Positions 1 to 6,700 of a stretch of 7,884 bases of DNA are shown here, piece after piece. The position numbers and the translations under genes were made by a program. Under the pieces are notes generated by a model. It was not told where the DNA came from. It was given only the letters and a program-made list of their open reading frames with translations, and ran no database searches. The stretch is from Pseudomonadota bacterium (GTDB taxonomy: Bacteria > Pseudomonadota > Alphaproteobacteria > UBA9655). The stretch lies in NCBI GenBank assembly GCA_021809225.1, contig JAKBAL010000087.1:1-7884 (forward strand), read 5' to 3'. Within the stretch, counting starts at the first letter, position 1, and every line of letters starts with the position of its first letter.

Positions 1-276
1 CTTTGTTATTTGGGTTGCCGGAGAGACAGATCGAAGCTCAGGATTGGCCATAAGAAGTGGTTTAAAGGGAAGGCCATTTCGTTCACCAAGGTCAATGGTT
101 ATCACTCTCTTTTGCACCCCAACCTGAATAGCCGCAAGGCCTACGCCATTGTGACTGTACAAGGTTTCTAGTAAATCGTACATGAGTTTACGTATTTCTT
201 TGTCAACTTTTTCAACAGGAAGAGCTTTGTTGAGAAGCTGAGGGTTGGGAGCTGTTAAAATGTTTAAAACTGTCAT
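1..276 (-). CDS. def: peptide deformylase, N-terminal part (cut by window edge)
   Basis: This gene is read leftward from an ATG at 276-274 and is still open at base 1, giving 92 visible residues; the C-terminal half lies outside the window. Peptide deformylase is the cytosolic metalloenzyme that removes the formyl group from the initiator methionine of new proteins. The start MTVLNILTAPNPQL is typical of the family. Residues 44-51 (GVGLAAIQ) match the first conserved deformylase motif, G-x-G-x-A-A-x-Q, whose Gln contributes to the active site. The second (EGCLS) and third (HExxH) motifs, which carry the metal ligands, would fall beyond the edge, so an intact enzyme cannot be confirmed here. 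There is no strong ribosome binding site: an AGGTG lies about 19 nt upstream of the ATG, which is too far. The 135-nt gap from hldE suggests its own promoter, although it could be read through from hldE. Confidence 0.9.
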   Translation of the reverse strand, partial: MTVLNILTAPNPQLLNKALPVEKVDKEIRKLMYDLLETLYSHNGVGLAAIQVGVQKRVITIDLGERNGLPFKPLLMANPELRSVSPATQITK

Positions 277-411
277 AATAATATTTTAAAAACACCTATT
301 TATTTACGTATGTTCTATAAATAAAAATATGTAATAAATGAAAAAATACAAGAGGTCATCAGAATTTAATTTTTTTATGCGACCCGGCTTAAAATGTTTT
401 TTTGAGGGCTC
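277..411. other. AT-rich spacer between hldE and def, with a small dyad
   Basis: These 135 bases contain no reading frame that looks coding. They should hold the 3' end of the hldE transcript and any promoter of def, both on the minus strand. I see no G+C-rich hairpin followed by a T run, so there is no recognisable intrinsic terminator for hldE. A weak GACCC/GGG-C-TC pairing (381-411) has a long loop and no U tract. A perfect 8-bp inverted repeat, TTTATTTA (299-306) and TAAATAAA (318-325), has an 11-nt loop. It consists only of A and T, so it may be chance. No -35/-10 pair stands out against the AT-rich background. Confidence 0.4.
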
Positions 412-1863
412 TTACGTTACCATTTTAGCTACCATGCGGGTTGTACTTTGCCCTTTAAGAAGGTCAATAAGAAGAATTTGCCCTCCATAGCTTTGAACAA
501 AGGGGGCCCCGATCACTTGATCAATTTTGTAATCCGCGCCTTTCACAAGCACGTCAGGCTTTAAAATTTGGATTAATTCAAAGGGGGTCTCTTCTTCAAA
601 AAGAACGACCAAATCCACTCCTTCAAGAGAAGAAAGAACAAAAGCTCGATCGCTTTCATGCTGAATGGGGCGTTGGGGACCTTTAAGTTTTTGAACTGAA
701 TAATCCGTATTAAGACCCACGATAAGCCGATCTCCTGCTTTTTTAGCTTGACTTAAAAGATGGATATGGCCTGGATGCAGAAGATCGAAGCAACCATTTG
801 TAAAGACAATGCGATTCCCACGTCGTTTCCATTTTTGTACTTGATCATGGGCCTTTTCTCGAGAAACAATTTTCTTTTCATGAGCTTGAACTTCTTGACA
901 ATGCAGGGCTGCTAGAAGTTCGTCTTGATGAACAATGGCTGTGCCTACTTTTGCAACAACAAGACCGGCTGCTGTATTTGCTAAGTGCATTGCTTTAGCT
1001 AAAGGTGCACCTGCAGCAAGACAGACGGCAAGAGTGGCTATAACTGTATCCCCCGCCCCAGAAACGTCAAAAACCTCTAAAGCTTGTGTGGGTAAATGTT
1101 CAATATTACCAGAATTTTCGATGAGGGACATTCCTTCTGGACCTCGCGTTACAACCATTGCTTTAAGATCGCATATTTTTATGACTTTGTGAGCGGCGGT
1201 TACTAAATTTTCTTTCGTTTCGATTGTTGAAAGTGTTGCAAAGGCAAGTTCCTGACGATTGGGAGTTAAAAGAGTTGCCCCCTTATAGCGTGTATAGTCT
1301 CCCCCTTTGGGGTCAACGAGGACGGGTTTTCCGTGATTTTGGGCTTCATTAATTAAGAGATGGAGGGTATGAGGAGAAAAGAGTCCTTTTGCATAATCGG
1401 ATAGAATGACAAGGTCATGAGAGCAAATGTGATCTTTAAAAAGCTTGAAAAGTTCAGATTCACTTTTTTTCTGAATGGGAAAGGTTTGCTCCGAGTCTGT
1501 TCTTAAAATTTGTTGATTGGTGGCGATGAATCGAGTTTTTGTGGTTGTTATACGTGCGTTATCTATAATGAGATAAGGATCAACCTGGGAAGATGATTTT
1601 AGCAGACTTTGGATGTGAGAGCCGTTTCTGTCTTGGCCAATAACAGAAATAAAAGTGATATAACTTCCGAGGGCTTCAAGATTTCGAACAACGTTTCCTG
1701 CTCCTCCAAGAACTGTAGATTCATCTTTTATACGAAGAATGGGGACGGGAGCTTCTGGGGAAATTCGGGAAATTGTTCCTCTTATAAATTGATCAAGCAT
1801 AACATCTCCTACGCATAATATGCGAAGAGAAGAAAAAGCATCTATAAGCTGTGAATCATTCAT
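412..1863 (-). CDS. hldE: bifunctional heptose-7-phosphate kinase / heptose-1-phosphate adenylyltransferase HldE
   Basis: This 483-residue protein has the normal length of a fused HldE (RfaE). Residues about 1-320 are a ribokinase/PfkB-type kinase that phosphorylates D-glycero-D-manno-heptose 7-phosphate to the 1,7-bisphosphate. Its marks are VGDVMLD (18-24), SRISPEAPVP (32-41), GGAGN (53-57), LSDYAKG (154-160), DPKG (184-187) and the anion-hole/catalytic GAGD (269-272). Residues about 345-483 are a nucleotidyltransferase that adenylylates heptose 1-phosphate; FTNGCFDLLHPGH (354-366) contains the HxGH nucleotide-binding signature, followed by VKGADY (440-445) and a C-terminal GQSTTR (471-476). 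Both halves look intact. The gene starts with ATG five bases after the gmhA stop codon and has no strong ribosome binding site, suggesting coupling to gmhA translation. The product supplies ADP-heptose for the LPS inner core. Confidence 0.96.
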   Translation of the reverse strand: MNDSQLIDAFSSLRILCVGDVMLDQFIRGTISRISPEAPVPILRIKDESTVLGGAGNVVRNLEALGSYITFISVIGQDRNGSHIQSLLKSSSQVDPYLIIDNARITTTKTRFIATNQQILRTDSEQTFPIQKKSESELFKLFKDHICSHDLVILSDYAKGLFSPHTLHLLINEAQNHGKPVLVDPKGGDYTRYKGATLLTPNRQELAFATLSTIETKENLVTAAHKVIKICDLKAMVVTRGPEGMSLIENSGNIEHLPTQALEVFDVSGAGDTVIATLAVCLAAGAPLAKAMHLANTAAGLVVAKVGTAIVHQDELLAALHCQEVQAHEKKIVSREKAHDQVQKWKRRGNRIVFTNGCFDLLHPGHIHLLSQAKKAGDRLIVGLNTDYSVQKLKGPQRPIQHESDRAFVLSSLEGVDLVVLFEEETPFELIQILKPDVLVKGADYKIDQVIGAPFVQSYGGQILLIDLLKGQSTTRMVAKMVT

Positions 1864-1868
1864 CTTAA

Positions 1869-2474
1869 CTAAATTAACCCTAATCTATATTCAAGAGCTC
1901 CAACTAACATTTGTCCGAGAGTGATGTGCATTTCTTGTATACGTGCGATAATAGGAGAAGGTATAGTGAGTAGAATATCAACTTTTCCATTAAGCTCTCC
2001 CCCACTTCCTCCTGTAAGACCAACGGTTATCATTTTCTTTTTTCGGGCCTCTTCAAAGGCTTTGAGGATATTCGGACTTTTGCCAGAGGTTGAAATGCCA
2101 ATAGCCATGTCTCCTTCTTGACCTAAAGCTTCTAATTGACGAGAAAAAAGATGATCAAACCCTAGGTCATTACCTATCGCAGTCAATGCAGACGTGTCTG
2201 TTGTTAAGGCAAGGGCAGCAAGAGCTCTTCGATTGGTCTTAAAGCGTACTGTAAATTCTGTTGCAATATGTTGTGCATCAGCAGCACTTCCTCCATTGCC
2301 AAAAAATAAAAGCTTTTTCCCATGCTGAAGGGTAAAGGCTGATGTTTCTACCCATTCTGTAAAAGCGGTAAAAAGAGCATCTTGTGTTGTTCTTGCCACT
2401 TGGCAATGCTCATCCCATTCTTTTTGATAAAACAGGTGAAGATCAAAAGCAGAAGATGGAAAAGAATGTGTCAT
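1869..2474 (-). CDS. gmhA: phosphoheptose isomerase (sedoheptulose 7-phosphate isomerase) GmhA
   Basis: This is a 201-residue cytosolic SIS-fold isomerase that converts sedoheptulose 7-phosphate to D-glycero-D-manno-heptose 7-phosphate, the first step of ADP-heptose synthesis. Visible motifs are FGNGGSAADAQH (58-69), the Glu at 73 that aligns with E. coli Glu65, TAIGND (98-103), GISTSGKSPN (126-135) and RIQEMHI (178-184). By my hand alignment the position of E. coli His180 is Gln188 here (see findings). The related protein DiaA also lacks that His, but the retained Glu73 and the adjacent hldE favour GmhA. I chose the ATG at 2474: it lies one base after the TAA of the upstream zinc-ribbon gene and has a GAG seven bases upstream. 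An in-frame TTG at 2486 would add four residues and overlap the upstream gene by 11 nt; it is less likely. The gene is the middle member of a three-gene unit. Confidence 0.92.
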   Translation of the reverse strand: MTHSFPSSAFDLHLFYQKEWDEHCQVARTTQDALFTAFTEWVETSAFTLQHGKKLLFFGNGGSAADAQHIATEFTVRFKTNRRALAALALTTDTSALTAIGNDLGFDHLFSRQLEALGQEGDMAIGISTSGKSPNILKAFEEARKKKMITVGLTGGSGGELNGKVDILLTIPSPIIARIQEMHITLGQMLVGALEYRLGLI

Positions 2475-2475
2475 A

Positions 2476-3132
2476 TTAAAACTCAATTACTACTTGTTGA
2501 GCCCCTTTTATTTTCGGACGCGGCTCGGTTTCAAAATGAATTTGCTCACCTGGTAATAAGGAGTTTTCAGAAAGGCGATGCTCCCATTGATCCAAAATAT
2601 ATGCCGTTTTTTCCTTATCTTGTAAATAATTTAAAGGAATAGATTCTCCTAATACTTTAATTTTAAGAGAAGGAATAGATCTTATTCGATTTGATGTATT
2701 AACAACATCGCTCGCAACTTTAAACATTTCATGGGGACCTTCCTGATAGGATTGAAAAGTTGTGTTGACAATGGACAATCCTGTTCCAGGAGGGTAACTA
2801 TGTAAGCCGACAAGAGTATATAATTTTTCAGTTTCTGGCCATAGCTTTATTACAAAGTCTCGTCCAAAGATAAGGGCACAGAAAAGAGAAAGCACAAGAG
2901 AAAAGCCGAAAGCCCATCCTAGCCATGACGTTTTCTTGTCATAAGAAAGGGTGGTGTGAGGAGGAACTTCTATCACTCCCTTATGGGTAGGATTGCTCAC
3001 AAGATGAGAGATATTAGGAGCTTGATGCCATACGTAATGACAAGCAATACACCTTACTTGGCGGCCGTCTTTTGAAAGCAAATTATCATCAATCATATAT
3101 CGTTTGGAGCAATTGGGACAAGTAACAATCAT
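2476..3132 (-). CDS. MJ0042-type zinc-ribbon, single-pass membrane protein (DUF3426-like C-terminus)
   Basis: This 218-residue protein has three parts. Residues 1-36 form a zinc ribbon with CPNC (5-8) and CIAC (28-31), starting MIVTCPNC and ending VWHQ, as in the zinc-ribbon/MJ0042 domain common in proteobacteria. Residues about 70-90 are one hydrophobic membrane segment. Residues about 115-218 resemble the DUF3426 type of extracytoplasmic domain, with a V.N.(S/T) pattern, SLLPGEQIHFE (191-201) and a terminal beta strand. The likely topology is cytoplasmic zinc ribbon and periplasmic C-terminus. The function is unknown. I chose the ATG at 3132 because GAGGG sits eight bases upstream and the family begins at this Met. 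An in-frame ATG at 3162 would add ten residues without homology and falls about at the predicted transcript start. It heads the unit with gmhA and hldE and is divergent from ftsE. Confidence 0.82.
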   Translation of the reverse strand: MIVTCPNCSKRYMIDDNLLSKDGRQVRCIACHYVWHQAPNISHLVSNPTHKGVIEVPPHTTLSYDKKTSWLGWAFGFSLVLSLFCALIFGRDFVIKLWPETEKLYTLVGLHSYPPGTGLSIVNTTFQSYQEGPHEMFKVASDVVNTSNRIRSIPSLKIKVLGESIPLNYLQDKEKTAYILDQWEHRLSENSLLPGEQIHFETEPRPKIKGAQQVVIEF

Positions 3133-3164
3133 AAAGGAATCCCTCTTACATATATTCTGCATTG

Positions 3165-3193
3165 GTTATATGCTCTTTATAAGAAAGGTGCAA
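3165..3193 (-). promoter_or_regulatory. candidate promoter for the zinc-ribbon/gmhA/hldE unit
   Basis: On the minus strand, TTGCAC (3193-3188) is followed after exactly 17 bases by TATAAC (3170-3165). The -10 box matches the sigma-70 consensus at five of six positions, while the -35 matches only at the TTG. Transcription would begin at about 3158-3160, leaving a 25-30 nt leader before the ATG at 3132 with its GAGGG. The placement fits, but the region is AT-rich and the -35 is weak. For the opposite direction (ftsE) I see only two TATATT-like hexamers near 3223-3237 without a credible -35. Confidence 0.4.
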
Positions 3194-3252
3194 GCTAGAC
3201 GATGTTTTTCTTTTGTGCCATTTTATATTTCTTATATTTGTAAAAGGGATAA

Positions 3253-3951
3253 ATGACTGTGTCAGACATGATCGCACGATTAGTGGGTGTAGGCCATAAG
3301 TATGAAGCTGGTCCAGAAATTTTTAAAGGGATAACCGTTAATATTGAAAAAGGTTCTTTTTATTTTCTTACAGGTCCCAGCGGTTCTGGAAAGTCTTCTT
3401 TGCTTCGGATTTTGTACTTAGGATTAAAACCAACTTGGGGTAATATTCAACTTTTTGGTGAAGATACTTTGAAAGTAACGGCTTCTCTTCTTCCTCTTCT
3501 TCGGCAGAAAATAGGTGTTGTTTTTCAAGAATTTAAGCTTTTAGATCATTTGAAAGTTATTGATAACGTTTCTCTTCCGCTAAGAGTGCGTGGGATTGAG
3601 TCAAAGAGGGGCCAAATGCATGTTCAGGAGCTTCTTGATTGGATTGGTCTTGGGGATTGTCTTCAAGCGTATCCTCCCTCACTTTCAGGAGGACAAAAGC
3701 AACGTGTAGCTATAGCTCGAGCTATTATTACACGCCCTCAACTTCTTTTGGCCGATGAACCGACAGGTAATGTTGATGATGACATGGCCATGAAACTTCT
3801 TTATTTATTTGAAGAATTGAACAAAATGGGAACAGCTGTCATTATTGCAACTCACAATCAACGGATTCTTGAAAAATTTCCCTATTCTCAACTGACCATA
3901 AAAGAGGGAAGCCTTCTTAAACTGCCAATGAGGAAAGTTGCCTATGAATAA
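3253..3951 (+). CDS. ftsE: cell division ATP-binding protein FtsE
   Basis: This is a 232-residue ABC-type ATPase of normal FtsE length. All nucleotide-binding elements are present: Walker A GPSGSGKS (41-48), Q-loop Gln92 in VVFQEF, signature LSGGQKQR (144-151), Walker B LLLADEPT (164-171) with catalytic Glu169, and switch His201 in ATHN. FtsE pairs with membrane protein FtsX at the division site. In other bacteria this complex uses ATP hydrolysis to control septal peptidoglycan hydrolases rather than to transport a substrate. The ATG at 3253 has AGGG four bases upstream; a second in-frame ATG at 3268 has no better site. The segment FQEFKLLDHL is characteristic of FtsE and separates it from LolD-type exporters, and the following ftsX settles the assignment. 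It opens the six-gene plus-strand operon. Confidence 0.95.
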   Translation: MTVSDMIARLVGVGHKYEAGPEIFKGITVNIEKGSFYFLTGPSGSGKSSLLRILYLGLKPTWGNIQLFGEDTLKVTASLLPLLRQKIGVVFQEFKLLDHLKVIDNVSLPLRVRGIESKRGQMHVQELLDWIGLGDCLQAYPPSLSGGQKQRVAIARAIITRPQLLLADEPTGNVDDDMAMKLLYLFEELNKMGTAVIIATHNQRILEKFPYSQLTIKEGSLLKLPMRKVAYE

Positions 3952-4813
3952 ACGACAGGATCTTCCTTTAAAAAATGATGTTGCGGCTCGCTTTGTGCCC
4001 AAGATTGTCGCTTTAATGGTGTATGTGGGGACTCTTTGCTTTGTCTTTACTCTTTTTATGACTCACACAGCGCGTGTCTGGGAAACCCAGTTTGCCACCC
4101 AGCTATCCATTGAAATTCCAACGTTTTCTGACAATGCATCGAACGCGGTACAAGAACGAGTTGTGCAACTTTTAAATAAAACGCCCGGGGTTCAACATGT
4201 TACTTCTGTTCCGCAGAAAGAAATGGAAAATTTATTTCATTCTCTTTTAGGGGAAGACGCTAATCTAGAACTTCTTCCTTTGCCGGTCGTTATTGATGTT
4301 ACTCTCGATAGCAAAGAAAATGTTGATACGCAGAATTTAGAAAACCACTTAAAAAATATTTCCCCATATATTCAAATGGTTGATCATCGTGTTTGGCAAA
4401 GTCACGTTACAAGTTTAATTCATACAGGAGTTTTTCTTGCCCTTATTATAACACTTCTTATTTTATCAGCTGCTCTTGCGACCACGACCTTTGCGATTCG
4501 CACAAGCCTTCTGATCCATCGTCAAATTATTGAAGTCTTGAGCCTTATCGGAGCAACACATTCCTATATCGCAACTCAATTTCAGATAAACGTTTTTAAA
4601 CAAGGGCTTATAGCCAGCTCGATTGGATCTTTTATTGCTTTTTTGACTTTTTTAGGAATTAAGACTCTTTTGGAAAAATCTGGTTTTTCTTTTATAACGA
4701 CTCCTTCTTTCTTTTTTCAATCGATCTGTGTTTTTATACTTGCTCCCTTTTTTACGGCTCTTTCTATGATGCTAGCGGCTCGTTTAGCTGTTATGAAAGC
4801 TTTGCGTTCATGA
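3944..4813 (+). CDS. ftsX: cell division permease-like protein FtsX
   Basis: This 289-residue inner-membrane protein shows the FtsX layout: a cytoplasmic N-terminus, a first membrane segment at about 20-42, a periplasmic domain of about 115 residues (roughly 43-158), then three membrane segments near 161-184, 219-241 and 257-279. The cytoplasmic loop after the second segment contains EVLSLIGATHSYIA (197-210), the conserved FtsX region that contacts FtsE. The periplasmic domain is where FtsX proteins recruit partners such as EnvC or M23-type hydrolases; no such partner is encoded here. I chose the ATG at 3944, which overlaps the end of ftsE by 8 nt and has GAGGAAAG upstream. An in-frame TTG at 3938 would add two residues and is unnecessary. 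Overlap with ftsE predicts coupled synthesis of the two subunits. Confidence 0.93.
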   Translation: MNKRQDLPLKNDVAARFVPKIVALMVYVGTLCFVFTLFMTHTARVWETQFATQLSIEIPTFSDNASNAVQERVVQLLNKTPGVQHVTSVPQKEMENLFHSLLGEDANLELLPLPVVIDVTLDSKENVDTQNLENHLKNISPYIQMVDHRVWQSHVTSLIHTGVFLALIITLLILSAALATTTFAIRTSLLIHRQIIEVLSLIGATHSYIATQFQINVFKQGLIASSIGSFIAFLTFLGIKTLLEKSGFSFITTPSFFFQSICVFILAPFFTALSMMLAARLAVMKALRS

Positions 4814-5358
4814 AGCTTATCCTTTTAGATAGAGATGGTGTCATTAATGCTGATCGCCCAAATTCAGTGAGATCGCGAGAGGAATTTGTTTTATTACCGG
4901 GTGTCATTTCTGCAATCAAACTTTTGAATAAAGCTGCAATTCCCATTGCAATTGTTACAAATCAGGCTGTTGTAGGCAGAGGAGAGCTAACAGAAGAAGG
5001 ATTAGAAGATATCCACACTTATTTTAAGGAAATTTTAAAAAAGGAAGATGCTTTTATTGATAAAATTTATGTTTCTACGTCATCGGATCCTCAACATTCA
5101 CATCGCAAGCCCAATCCTGGTCTTCTTCTCGATGCTTTACGTGATTTTAAAGTTAGCGCCCACGAGAGCCTGTTGATTGGAGATGATTTGCGCGATCTTC
5201 AGGCGGCGCAAGCTATCCAATGTCCCCGAATTTTGGTGCGTACGGGAAAAGGAGCCCAAATGCTTGAGAAGGGGTTACCTGAGCATGTTTTGCCCGTTAT
5301 AATTTTTAAGGATCTATACGAAGCTGTTTCCCATGTGCTTGATGAGAAAAGATGTTAA
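4810..5358 (+). CDS. gmhB: HAD-IIIA phosphatase, probable D-glycero-D-manno-heptose 1,7-bisphosphate 7-phosphatase (GmhB-like)
   Basis: This 182-residue protein belongs to the HAD-IIIA phosphatases. Motif I is LLDRDGVIN (5-13), with nucleophile Asp7 and acid/base Asp9. Motif II is VTNQ (49-52), motif III is Lys100 in RKPNPG, and motif IV is GDDLRDLQAA (124-133). DRDGVIN and the RKPNPG loop are typical of GmhB, which removes the 7-phosphate between the two HldE steps; gmhA and hldE are 2-3 kb away. However, the Cys/His zinc knuckle that E. coli GmhB carries before the Lys loop is missing: the corresponding stretch (residues 87-99) has no cysteine. A related sugar-phosphate or histidinol-phosphate phosphatase therefore remains possible. 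The ATG forms an ATGA overlap with the ftsX stop and has no clear ribosome binding site, so translation probably depends on termination at ftsX. Confidence 0.78.
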   Translation: MKLILLDRDGVINADRPNSVRSREEFVLLPGVISAIKLLNKAAIPIAIVTNQAVVGRGELTEEGLEDIHTYFKEILKKEDAFIDKIYVSTSSDPQHSHRKPNPGLLLDALRDFKVSAHESLLIGDDLRDLQAAQAIQCPRILVRTGKGAQMLEKGLPEHVLPVIIFKDLYEAVSHVLDEKRC

Positions 5359-5963
5359 AATATGTTATATTATATAGCTTGCGCCTTATATTAGTTATTG
5401 TAGGAGTAGGAGGACTATGGACTATAGGCCTTATCCTTTTTACCCGTCTTATCCCTTCGTCTCCACAAGATATGACGAGCCTTACGGATGGGATTGTCGT
5501 TTTTACCGGGGGTGAGACGCGTCTCAAGGTTGCCTTTTGCCTTTTTGAACAAAAAAAAGGAAAATACCTTTTGATTTCGGGAGTGAATCCTCGCTCAACT
5601 CTTGCTGAAAAAGTGAGGAAAATGCCATTTCATTCTCGTATTACATTGGGGTATGATGCCTTAGATACGTTAGGTAATGCAGAAGAAACAGCTGCATGGG
5701 CTCGTGCTCATCACATTGAAACCTTAAGGCTTATTACATCTAATTATCATATGCCACGCAGTCTTTTTGAGTTGCGCCATTTGATTCCTGATATTCAGAT
5801 TCTTCCCCATGCTGTGGTGGGAAAGAGCTTTTTAAAACCTAAATGGTGGCTTGATTCAGTTACGCTACGTCTTGTTGTGCAAGAATATAATAAGTTTCTT
5901 TTTTCTTTAGTTCGCCTTCCTTTAGCAGATTTTCACGAATTTTGGAAGTTTAAGAGATTATGA
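5352..5963 (+). CDS. YdcF/ElyC/SanA-family (DUF218) membrane-anchored protein
   Basis: This 203-residue protein has one N-terminal membrane segment (about 7-30) and a soluble domain of the YdcF/SanA/ElyC family (DUF218). Family marks are IVVFTGGETRL (48-58), LLISGVNP (73-80), the acidic LGYDALDTLGNAEETAAW segment (99-116) and LITSNYHMPRS (128-138). In enteric bacteria ElyC and SanA are linked to envelope integrity and peptidoglycan or lipid-carrier homeostasis, but no reaction is firmly known, and I do not assign one here. The soluble domain is probably periplasmic, judging from the anchor and the positive residues before it. The ATG overlaps the upstream phosphatase gene by 7 nt; GAG lies five bases upstream. 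Its position between gmhB and plsC fits an envelope role. The family call is secure; the specific member is not. Confidence 0.87.
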   Translation: MLKYVILYSLRLILVIVGVGGLWTIGLILFTRLIPSSPQDMTSLTDGIVVFTGGETRLKVAFCLFEQKKGKYLLISGVNPRSTLAEKVRKMPFHSRITLGYDALDTLGNAEETAAWARAHHIETLRLITSNYHMPRSLFELRHLIPDIQILPHAVVGKSFLKPKWWLDSVTLRLVVQEYNKFLFSLVRLPLADFHEFWKFKRL

Positions 5964-6700
5964 GGATGTGGTTAAGAGCAATCGCCTTTAATAGTGCGTT
6001 TTATGGATGGACTTTTTTGGTGTCTTTTTTATTCTTTCCATTCCTGATTTTCTCTCGCTCAGTTGTTTTAAAAATTATAAAATTTTGGATTCATGGTGTT
6101 GTTTGGATTTGTGAAAATATCTTAGGACTTTACATTACAATTAGAGGAAAAGAAAAACTTCTTTCAACACCAGTTATTCTTGCCGTTAAGCATCAATCCG
6201 CCTGGGAGACAATATTTCTTCATTATATTTTATTTGACCCTTCTGTTGTTTTGAAACGAGAATTATTATGGATTCCCTTTTTTGGATGGTTTTTGAAAAG
6301 ATTAGGTATGGTTCCTGTATCCAGGACAAAAGGGAGGGGAACACAAGATATTAGAAATTTATTAAAGGCTGCCGAGCGAGCCATTGCCCGAGGGCAATCT
6401 ATTGTTATTTTTCCCGAAGGAACGCGATCTTATCCTGGAAAAAAAGAAACGTATCAATCTGGAGTAGCAAGTCTTTATCTTCACTTAAAAATTCCTGTTA
6501 TTCCTGTTGCGCACAACGCAGGTCTTTTTTGGCCACGCCGAGGTTTTCTTAAGTACCCTGGATATATTACCTTAGAAATTTTAGACCCTATTGAGCCGGG
6601 TCTTTCTCGGCAAGAGTTTATGCGTGTTCTTGAAAACAAAATTGAATCAAGGACAGATGATCTGATTCATGAAGGGGGTCTCTATGTTTCTAAAGCGTAA
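5960..6700 (+). CDS. plsC: 1-acyl-sn-glycerol-3-phosphate acyltransferase (PlsC-like)
   Basis: This 246-residue PlsC-family enzyme transfers an acyl chain to lysophosphatidic acid at the inner membrane to make phosphatidic acid for phospholipid synthesis. A hydrophobic N-terminal region (about 10-58) would anchor it. The four acyltransferase blocks are present: I, KHQSAWE (77-83); II, GMVPVSRTKG (116-125); III, FPEGTRSYPG (151-160); IV, IPVIPVAHNAG (178-188). Block I reads H-x4-E instead of the usual H-x4-D, with His78 as the catalytic residue. The ATG at 5960 overlaps the previous stop as ATGA and has AAGAG just upstream; a second Met two codons later is possible but less well placed. Acyltransferases of this family also act on ornithine lipids or other acceptors, so the substrate is inferred from the overall match. 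Confidence 0.88.
   Translation: MRMWLRAIAFNSAFYGWTFLVSFLFFPFLIFSRSVVLKIIKFWIHGVVWICENILGLYITIRGKEKLLSTPVILAVKHQSAWETIFLHYILFDPSVVLKRELLWIPFFGWFLKRLGMVPVSRTKGRGTQDIRNLLKAAERAIARGQSIVIFPEGTRSYPGKKETYQSGVASLYLHLKIPVIPVAHNAGLFWPRRGFLKYPGYITLEILDPIEPGLSRQEFMRVLENKIESRTDDLIHEGGLYVSKA

Noticed and set aside
381..411. Possible terminator hairpin just after hldE
   Set aside because: The pairing is only about five base pairs with a bulge and a loop of about 20 nt, and lacks a U tract in the direction of hldE transcription.
935..1192. Plus-strand open frame of 85 codons antisense to hldE
   Set aside because: It lies wholly inside the well-supported hldE gene, has no recognisable domain or ribosome binding site, and its composition follows the opposite strand.
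2382..2642. Plus-strand open frame spanning the gmhA/zinc-ribbon junction
   Set aside because: It is antisense to two supported genes and has no family resemblance.
3133..3162. Ten-residue N-terminal extension of the zinc-ribbon protein from the ATG at 3162
   Set aside because: The ATG at 3132 has a much better ribosome binding site and matches the family start; the predicted transcript start would leave the upstream ATG leaderless.
3482..3502. Polypyrimidine tract in ftsE (CTT/CTC/TTC run)
   Set aside because: It encodes a Leu/Ser/Pro-rich stretch of FtsE in this organism's T-rich codon usage; no need for a structural role.
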